Positions 5,217 to 8,738 of a DNA stretch of 8,738 bases are shown piece by piece (the stretch's first letter is position 1; every line of letters starts with the position of its first letter). A program made the position numbers and the translations under genes. This DNA is from Treponema sp. GTDB lineage: Bacteria; Spirochaetota; Spirochaetia; Treponematales; Breznakiellaceae. The notes beneath the pieces are model-generated. The model worked only from the letters and a program-made list of their open reading frames with translations. It had not been told where the DNA came from and ran no database searches. Location: assembly GCA_009776715.1 (NCBI GenBank), contig WRNF01000054.1, positions 1 to 8,738 of the forward strand, in the 5' to 3' direction.

Positions 5217-5474
5217 ATGATACAATATGCAGAGGAAATCGTAAAAAGGATAAATAAAGGACTTATTCCAAAAGAAATTTTCCTGCATATAAATAATGCT
5301 TTCATGTCAATAGAGACAACAAAAGATAAGCATTCTCTTAAAGAATTATATGAGAACATAATAGATCGGCAAACAATAGCTGAATATGAGTTAAAAGAAA
5401 AAAAAGAAAAAGTGAATTTTATCGATTCTAAAGAAATAATAAAAATGCTTGGAAAGCAAAAAACCAGCCTATAA
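5217..5474 (+). CDS. Hypothetical 85-residue helical protein
   Basis: Not recognised. The sequence is Lys/Glu/Ile-rich with predicted helices (IQYAEEIVKRINKG, SLKELYENIIDRQTIAEYELKEKKEKV, SKEIIKMLGKQ) and ends with a basic tail. It has no signal peptide or membrane segment. ATG 5217 is preferred over ATG 5199 because a TTGACA promoter would start transcription at about 5217 and no Shine-Dalgarno site precedes either ATG. It stands alone between element copy 2 and the convergent 84-residue gene (19 bp between stops). Its size, island location and TA-like promoter geometry are compatible with an antitoxin or small regulator, but no family supports that. The antisense frame is also open, so coding status is moderately certain. 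Confidence 0.55.
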   Translation: MIQYAEEIVKRINKGLIPKEIFLHINNAFMSIETTKDKHSLKELYENIIDRQTIAEYELKEKKEKVNFIDSKEIIKMLGKQKTSL

Positions 5475-5493
5475 AAAAGACCATATACACCTC

Positions 5494-5748
5494 TCAATCA
5501 ATATCAAGTTCTTGTTTTAATAACTTGATAAATTTTTCCGCTGTTTCTTTGTCAAATTGCATTTTATAATCAGACTGTTGTAACATTCCTGTTTTTTGCA
5601 GATCTACCCTGCTATTATATCCATCCAGTTGAAAATATTTTTTCCCTCCGATTTCGAATGTTTGATATGTTACAGGTACAATATCATGCAGCCTGTTGCT
5701 TTCACGGGTGTATTGTCTGCAATATTTTTTGTCCAGGGATATTTTCAC
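5494..5748 (-). CDS. Hypothetical 84-residue protein, third gene of the BrnT-like operon
   Basis: Not recognised. It starts at GTG 5748, with a strong CGGAGG site 8 nt upstream that fixes the start. The sequence has a central beta-rich part (VPVTYQTFEIGGKKYFQLDGYNSRVDL) and a C-terminal helix (KETAEKFIKLLKQELDID), with no signal peptide or membrane segment. It follows the antitoxin by 45 bp on the same strand and is probably co-transcribed with the toxin and antitoxin. Its ribosome-site context (CGGAGGATCGAAAA) closely resembles that of the third gene in the hicAB operon (CGGAGGATCGGA). It could be an accessory or second antitoxin; nothing in the sequence settles this. Confidence 0.68.
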   Translation of the reverse strand: MKISLDKKYCRQYTRESNRLHDIVPVTYQTFEIGGKKYFQLDGYNSRVDLQKTGMLQQSDYKMQFDKETAEKFIKLLKQELDID

Positions 5749-5793
5749 TTTTCGATCCTCCGAGTTACAGGATACATTAAAAACGCCTCAACT

Positions 5794-6024
5794 TCATACT
5801 GAAGCTGCGATCCTTTCTACCACTAATTCACTAATGATTTGTGCAGGCGTTTTATGTGTAGCCAATGCTCGGGTTATAATGTAATCAGCCGCTGTCGGGT
5901 TTAATGTATTCAGCAATTCTCTTTGACGGATAAAAACATCTGGTTTGCTAAAATCAACCTGCGGAATTTTTTGGGTTAATTCTTCATCTAAAGCATCAGC
6001 TTCTTCTTCAGTCATATAAGCCAT
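5794..6024 (-). CDS. Antitoxin of BrnT-like toxin-antitoxin pair
   Basis: A 76-residue protein beginning MAYMTEEEADALDEE, with the C-terminal helical segment TPAQIISELVVERIAASV. GGAGGG lies 7 nt before ATG 6024. It overlaps the toxin stop by 17 bp (6008-6024), the toxin-first order seen in BrnTA and related systems. The N-terminal acidic MTEEE-x-DALDE motif and length match small antitoxins. It is clearly homologous to the orphan at 4891-4649. It lacks an obvious classical ribbon-helix-helix strand, so assignment to BrnA itself is not made. Its role as antitoxin rests on position, overlap and paralogy. Confidence 0.75.
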   Translation of the reverse strand: MAYMTEEEADALDEELTQKIPQVDFSKPDVFIRQRELLNTLNPTAADYIITRALATHKTPAQIISELVVERIAASV

Positions 6025-6295
6025 TTTTTCCCTCCGTAATAATTTGAACTATATCATTCTTCAAAAACACTTTCCTGCATTTCATTGCATGGAATACATT
6101 CACCTGATCTTCATTAATACGATTATACATAACTTCTATAGGATACCCATTGGCATCAAATCCTATAAGCAAATATTTATTCTTATAGTCATTCAAAAGA
6201 CCGTTTCGAATAGGGTGCATAAATGCCCATTCAATGTCATTCTCTGTAATCCCATGTTTGAAAGCTGACTTATTATAAATAATACTCGCATCCAT
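6008..6295 (-). CDS. BrnT-like putative toxin
   Basis: A 95-residue protein. Its layout, N-terminal SAFKHGITENDIEWAFMHP, then strands KYLLIGFDANGYPIEVMYNRI and DQVNVFHAMKCRKVF, resembles BrnT-type RNase toxins: KHGI-x(n)-AF-x-P, followed by a beta sheet ending in a basic strand (HAMKCRK in place of the family's SARRA-like end). The match is by pattern, so a related RelE-fold family is equally possible. No Shine-Dalgarno site is present. The promoter boxes end 6 nt before ATG 6295, predicting a leaderless message. The downstream antitoxin overlaps by 17 bp. Element copy 3 lies 55 bp upstream. Confidence 0.72.
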   Translation of the reverse strand: MDASIIYNKSAFKHGITENDIEWAFMHPIRNGLLNDYKNKYLLIGFDANGYPIEVMYNRINEDQVNVFHAMKCRKVFLKNDIVQIITEGKNGLYD

Positions 6296-6301
6296 GTATA
6301 T

Positions 6302-6330
6302 ATCTTATTTTTTATTTGGAATTTTATCAA
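6302..6330 (-). promoter_or_regulatory. Predicted leaderless promoter for the BrnT-like toxin operon
   Basis: Minus strand: TTGATA (6330-6325, 5/6), 17-nt spacer, TAAGAT (6307-6302, 4/6), then 6 nt (ATATAC) to ATG 6295. No ribosome binding site is present. The -35 box lies 21 bp from the end of element copy 3. Confidence 0.5.
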
Positions 6331-6350
6331 GTTACAAAAGTACTGCAATA

Positions 6351-6471
6351 GCAGAAATGTATGCCATAAAGGAAGGTAATGTGGGGCCTGCCTGTGGTCA
6401 AGTGCGCCATACAGGTATGGCACACTTACCACAGGCACCCAGTGTTACCTATTTGGGGCATACATTTCTGC
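6351..6471. repeat. Nested palindromic element, copy 3 (121 bp, rewritten stems)
   Basis: Termini GCAGAAATGTATGCC (6351-6365) and GGCATACATTTCTGC (6457-6471). The internal stem sequences differ strongly from copies 1 and 4 yet still pair: GCCTGTGGT/ACCACAGGC, AAGTG/CACTT and CCATAC/GTATGG around AG. Copies 1 and 4 have GCCGGAGG/CCTCCGGC, CAAGCGC/GCGCTTG and CCGTAC/GTACGG. Paired changes on both arms show that the fold, rather than the sequence, is kept. It sits between two divergent toxin promoters. Confidence 0.9.
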
Positions 6472-6480
6472 ATTTATTGT

Positions 6481-6513
6481 GGTTAGGTATATTTCTATGA
6501 AATGCAAAAACCT
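6481..6513. repeat. Right-flank block shared with 5130-5162
   Basis: This is the copy 3 partner of the 33-bp block outside element copy 2, with two mismatches seen by eye. It lies between the hairpin element and the promoter of the second hicA. Confidence 0.8.
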
Positions 6514-6535
6514 ATTAAATAATTCCAAAAAGAAC

Positions 6536-6564
6536 TTGACTGATAATACTATATATAGTATCAT
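6536..6564 (+). promoter_or_regulatory. Leaderless promoter and palindromic operator of the second hicAB
   Basis: TTGACT (6536-6541, 5/6), 17-nt spacer, TATCAT (6559-6564, 5/6), then 6 nt to ATG 6571. A perfect 16-bp palindrome ATACTATA|TATAGTAT (6546-6561) fills the spacer and covers half the -10 box. This is a well-placed operator for the ribbon-helix-helix HicB encoded downstream. Confidence 0.65.
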
Positions 6565-6570
6565 AAAAAT

Positions 6571-6801
6571 ATGGCAGGCGTTGAGAAACTTATCAGCAAG
6601 ATGAAAAACCAGCCTAACGGTATCAGGTTTGAAGAGGCTCAAAGAGTTCTTGAAGCTAGAGGTTACCGCTTTGACCGTCAAAGAGGCTCACATTGCCATT
6701 TTATTAATGAAAGAGGAGATATTATCTCAATTGTAAAAGAAAATACTGTTAAAAAAGCGTATGTCACCGCCATACTTGATCGCATAGGGGAACAGCCATG
6801 A
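6571..6801 (+). CDS. hicA: HicA-family toxin (second locus)
   Basis: A 76-residue HicA-like RNase toxin of the longer subtype. Catalytic signature RGSHCHF (residues 38-44, His41) is preceded by the helix RFEEAQRVLEARGYRF and followed by the strands GDIISIVKENTVKK and a helix AYVTAILDRIG. The N-terminal helix (VEKLISKMKNQP) is extra relative to the 62-residue HicA at 4289. The stop overlaps the hicB start as ATGA (6798-6801), giving translational coupling. There is no Shine-Dalgarno site before ATG 6571, and the -10 box ends 6 nt upstream, so a leaderless message is expected. It is not closely similar to the first HicA, so the two pairs are independent acquisitions rather than a local duplication. 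Confidence 0.9.
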   Translation: MAGVEKLISKMKNQPNGIRFEEAQRVLEARGYRFDRQRGSHCHFINERGDIISIVKENTVKKAYVTAILDRIGEQP

Positions 6802-7142
6802 ACGTAAAAGATTACCTAAATTTGCCTTACCACATCGTTATCCAGCATATTACCGATGAATCCGGCTCTTACTATTTTGCAACTGTAAGAGAGTTTGACG
6901 GCTGCATGAGTGACGGCGAAACCTATCCGGAAGCCTTTGAAAACATCCAGGAAGCTATGGAAGGCTGGATAGAAACCAAACTTGAAGGCGGTTTCCCTGT
7001 CCCGCTTCCAGTAGACGACAGCCAATTTAGCGGTAAATTTGTCCTCCGTATCCCAAAGACCCTTCATGCCCGGCTTGTTATGGAAGCGGAAAAAGAGGGG
7101 GTTTCGCTCAATCAATATGCGCTTTACCAACTGAGCAGATAA
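6798..7142 (+). CDS. hicB: HicB-family antitoxin with ribbon-helix-helix domain (second locus)
   Basis: A 114-residue antitoxin. The N-terminal HicB domain (YHIVIQHITDESGSYYFATVREFDGCMSDGETYPEAFENIQEAMEGWIE) has the usual EFDGCMSDG-type turn in place of FPDLPG. The C-terminal FVLRIPKTLHARLVMEAEKEGVSLNQYALYQL is a textbook Arc-like ribbon-helix-helix: a basic strand, helix, SLNQY turn, helix. It presumably binds its HicA and represses the promoter through the 6546-6561 palindrome. Element copy 4 begins 49 bp after its stop. Confidence 0.92.
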   Translation: MNVKDYLNLPYHIVIQHITDESGSYYFATVREFDGCMSDGETYPEAFENIQEAMEGWIETKLEGGFPVPLPVDDSQFSGKFVLRIPKTLHARLVMEAEKEGVSLNQYALYQLSR

Positions 7143-7191
7143 ATGATAAAAAATAGCGCATACGGTTATATTTACGCATCAACTCTACAGG

Positions 7192-7313
7192 GCAGAAATG
7201 TATGCCCTCAATAAAAGTAATGTGGGGCCTGCCGGAGGCCAAGCGCACCGTACAAGTACGGCGCGCTTGCCTCCGGCACCCAGTGTTACCTTATTTGGGG
7301 CATACATTTCTGC
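7192..7313. repeat. Nested palindromic element, copy 4 (122 bp)
   Basis: Termini GCAGAAATGTATGCCC (7192-7207) and GGGCATACATTTCTGC (7298-7313). The central part (apex and both inner stems) is identical to copy 1; differences lie in the outer stem and a 1-bp length change. It sits between the ends of two convergent genes (hicB at 7142 and the membrane protein at 7411), unlike the promoter-proximal copies. Beyond it GTTAGGCAT echoes the GTTAGGTAT flank of copies 2 and 3. The rest of 7314-7410 is AT-rich with nothing recognisable. Confidence 0.9.
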
Positions 7314-7410
7314 ATTTATTGTAGTTAGGCATTATTTTTAAAATACCAAAATAATATAATTTTTAGAAATGTACTTCACAAATATATTTTTGTTTATTTG
7401 ATGTATTTTC

Positions 7411-8004
7411 CTAAATATCAGGAATGTCTTTTCTTTTCGTTTCAAAATCAATATACCTATATAAATCAATTCCTGTACCGTCTTTAAATATTACATGACA
7501 AGTGCATAAAAAAGGGAAATTTGCCGAGGCAATTATTCCTATTAATTTATTTTCATTTTTTATTCTAAATATTTTATTATTCCACACATGGCCAAAGAAA
7601 AATTCAGCATATTTAATTTCCGAATAATTTTTCGATTTATGTTCAATTAAATAAATATAGATATCATAATAACCAAATTTTTTAGACGGAACTAAAATAT
7701 GTGTTAAAAATAATCCTTTATTTATCTTATAAATTTTGATTCTATTTTTCTCTCTTTCATCACCATTAGTGCTTTCTTTTATATTATTTAGCATTATGTC
7801 GGCAGATTGTAATGAAGTCAAATCCCCACCAATTTCGAATGGCCCTACTTTAAGTGAACTTCCTTTTTTTATTCTTTCTGAAAAATCCTTAATTAAATCC
7901 TTAATTGAGCTTCTATAAATAAAAAAAACGATAGAAACAAAAAAAATCCATGAAACTGTTTGAAAGAAAGGGACATAATCCTTTAGCCTTATAATGTTTT
8001 CCAT
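7411..8004 (-). CDS. Single-pass membrane protein with probable pYEATS-like C-terminal domain
   Basis: A 197-residue protein. Residues 11-30 (VPFFQTVSWIFFVSIVFFIY) form one transmembrane segment near the N-terminus, followed by a basic amphipathic region and the motif SLKVGPFEIGGDL (50-62), seen in many small bacterial membrane proteins of unknown role. The C-terminal domain (about 95-188) is beta-rich: FGYYDIYIYLIE, YSEIKYAEFFFG, NKIFRIKN, FLCTCHVIF, then KDGTGIDLYRYIDF. This order resembles prokaryotic YEATS domains, which occur in membrane-linked and conflict-associated proteins. The assignment is by pattern and not certain. AAGGAG lies 8 nt before ATG 8004, so it has a normal leader. It is very AT-rich and alone on its strand. 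Confidence 0.75.
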   Translation of the reverse strand: MENIIRLKDYVPFFQTVSWIFFVSIVFFIYRSSIKDLIKDFSERIKKGSSLKVGPFEIGGDLTSLQSADIMLNNIKESTNGDEREKNRIKIYKINKGLFLTHILVPSKKFGYYDIYIYLIEHKSKNYSEIKYAEFFFGHVWNNKIFRIKNENKLIGIIASANFPFLCTCHVIFKDGTGIDLYRYIDFETKRKDIPDI

Positions 8005-8012
8005 TATATTAA

Positions 8013-8054
8013 CTCCTTCATATTTATTATTCCATAATTTATTTATATTATCAA
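8013..8054 (-). promoter_or_regulatory. Predicted promoter and ribosome site of the membrane-protein gene
   Basis: Minus strand: TTGATA (8054-8049), 17-nt spacer, AATAAT (8031-8026), then AAGGAG (8018-8013) 8 nt before ATG 8004. This conventional leader contrasts with the leaderless geometry of several genes to its left. Confidence 0.5.
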
Positions 8055-8318
8055 GTAAATTTATACAAATATCATATCATTAATTGCAAAAATATAAAAC
8101 CGATAGAAATCTGAAAATATATTCATAATATGCCCTTCCTATTGTTTTCCATCCATTATAAAAAATTCCCTATTAACTGTAATTATCAGCCAATACAGTG
8201 AAAACAAATAGAAAAACAAGCTTTTTTCATTAACACTAAACAGCTTTAAAATACTTTTTCTCCTTACCCCCCTACCCCCGATACCTGTTACCTGCTCCCT
8301 GTTACCTTTCTTCCCCCC
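8055..8318. other. AT-rich gene-free stretch ending in a pyrimidine-rich tract
   Basis: No gene is visible here. The first part is AT-rich without clear repeats. From about 8259 to 8318 the plus strand becomes pyrimidine-rich, with C-runs (8267-8272, 8275-8279, 8313-8318) and a direct repeat CCTGTTACCT at 8284-8293 and 8298-8307. It follows the stop of the BspA-like gene. No intrinsic terminator was recognised. Confidence 0.6.
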
Positions 8319-8738
8319 TCACTCAATAAACTCAATATTCAATGTGATATTACTGTTAACGGAACTTGTAAGGTAATTGGTTCCATCCCAGCCCATACCC
8401 CTGAAAGCGTTGCCCCAATTTTGCGTATTATCAGAACCTGAATAAACACCCGGTATGCTGCCATAGCCAGTAGGTGTAGGAGTTGGCGGAACTTTTACAG
8501 TGACAGTTTTTGGATACGTAATGGATGCGAATGTGTTTATTCCCACCACAGGAGCGGTAGAACCCATTGTGATAACAAGAGTTGTGTTTACTGTACTCGA
8601 AAATACCCCATTCCCAAATATCTTTACATTAGGGAAGCTCACGCTTTCAAGGCCGGCGCAGCCGTAGAAGGCATAATAGCCAATGCTTTCCGCTAACGGG
8701 AAGCTCACGCTTTCAAGGCCGGCGCAGCCAGAGAAAGC
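8319..8738 (-). CDS. BspA-type leucine-rich-repeat surface protein, 5' end beyond window
   Basis: The frame is open from the right edge to TGA at 8321-8319, giving the last 139 residues. It begins in BspA-type repeats with a 22-residue period: AFSGCAGLESVSFP then AFYGCAGLESVSFP, followed by a degenerate unit ending NTF. A proline/threonine linker (VPPTPTPTGYG) leads to a C-terminal module with TQNWGNAFRGMGWDG and NYLTSSVNSNITLNIEF. I associate this ending with treponemal BspA-like proteins. Such proteins are generally exported and bind host or microbial surfaces. The true start and signal peptide lie outside the window; the GTG at 8708 is an internal codon. Confidence 0.85.
   Translation of the reverse strand, partial: AFSGCAGLESVSFPLAESIGYYAFYGCAGLESVSFPNVKIFGNGVFSSTVNTTLVITMGSTAPVVGINTFASITYPKTVTVKVPPTPTPTGYGSIPGVYSGSDNTQNWGNAFRGMGWDGTNYLTSSVNSNITLNIEFIE
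8632..8729 (-). repeat. Direct repeat encoding BspA leucine-rich units
   Basis: A 32-bp block at 8632-8663 recurs identically at 8698-8729, 66 bp (22 codons) apart, encoding GCAGLESVSFP. Perfect identity at the DNA level suggests recent duplication or gene conversion among repeat units. Confidence 0.85.

Noticed and set aside
5213..5497. Minus-strand 94-residue frame opposite the gene at 5217-5474
   Set aside because: It is rich in Phe and Ser as expected for the antisense of a Lys/Glu-rich gene, and has no ribosome site. The plus-strand frame has a TTGACA promoter.
4352..7313. CRISPR array
   Set aside because: The four repeats are 121-152 bp, irregularly spaced by up to about 1.2 kb with genes between them, and are themselves palindromic. 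There are no short direct repeats with uniform spacers.
8259..8318. Canonical G-quadruplex on the minus strand
   Set aside because: Only three long G-runs are present and the intervening loops are well over 7 nt.

Overview
The window most likely comes from a spirochaete of the genus Treponema, probably one of the gut-associated (termite-type) species. The evidence is two lipoproteins with loose spirochaete-style lipoboxes, a BspA-type leucine-rich-repeat surface protein with a C-terminal module I associate with treponemes, a DUF1848 protein, and many small toxin-antitoxin genes. This assignment rests on gene style and base composition. No marker gene is present.

Layout. Bases 1-2261 (minus strand, GC-rich) hold a two-gene unit: a beta-propeller lipoprotein whose stop overlaps the start (ATGA) of a fused NAD(P)HX epimerase/dehydratase that runs off the left edge. 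A divergent promoter region follows (2262-2356), then a DUF1848 protein with a C-terminal cysteine cluster (2357-3325, plus). From about 3328 onward the DNA becomes visibly more AT-rich and takes on the character of an accessory island. It contains hicA-hicB-lipoprotein (4289-3328, minus); an orphan antitoxin (4891-4649, minus); an unknown 85-residue protein (5217-5474, plus); a BrnT-like toxin, its antitoxin and an 84-residue third gene (6295-5494, minus); a second hicA-hicB pair (6571-7142, plus); a single-pass membrane protein with a probable prokaryotic YEATS-like domain (8004-7411, minus); and the 3' end of a BspA-like gene (8738-8319, minus).

Three layers of structure lie across the island. 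(1) Four copies of a 121-152 bp nested palindromic element (4352-4472, 4968-5119, 6351-6471, 7192-7313) share termini GCAGAAATGTATGCC/GGCATACATTTCTGC. Their internal stems differ between copies but remain base-paired, which is the signature of selection on, or templated maintenance of, a hairpin. Three of the four lie directly upstream of toxin-antitoxin or small-gene promoters. (2) Four genes (2357+, 5217+, 6295-, 6571+) share one promoter geometry: a -35 box, 17 nt, a -10 box, then exactly 6 nt to ATG, with no Shine-Dalgarno sequence. This predicts leaderless mRNAs. Neighbouring downstream operon genes instead have strong GGAGG-type sites. (3) Copies 2 and 3 of the element also share outer flanks on both sides, and an antitoxin paralogue sits beside each. 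At copy 2 the toxin is missing, suggesting duplication followed by toxin loss.

The toxin-antitoxin genes presumably work as autoregulated pairs, and palindromes overlap the promoters of both hicA genes. The two third genes (lipoprotein 3684-3328 and the 84-residue protein 5748-5494) are tied to toxin-antitoxin operons by overlap or short spacing and by similar ribosome binding sites. Their functions are unknown.
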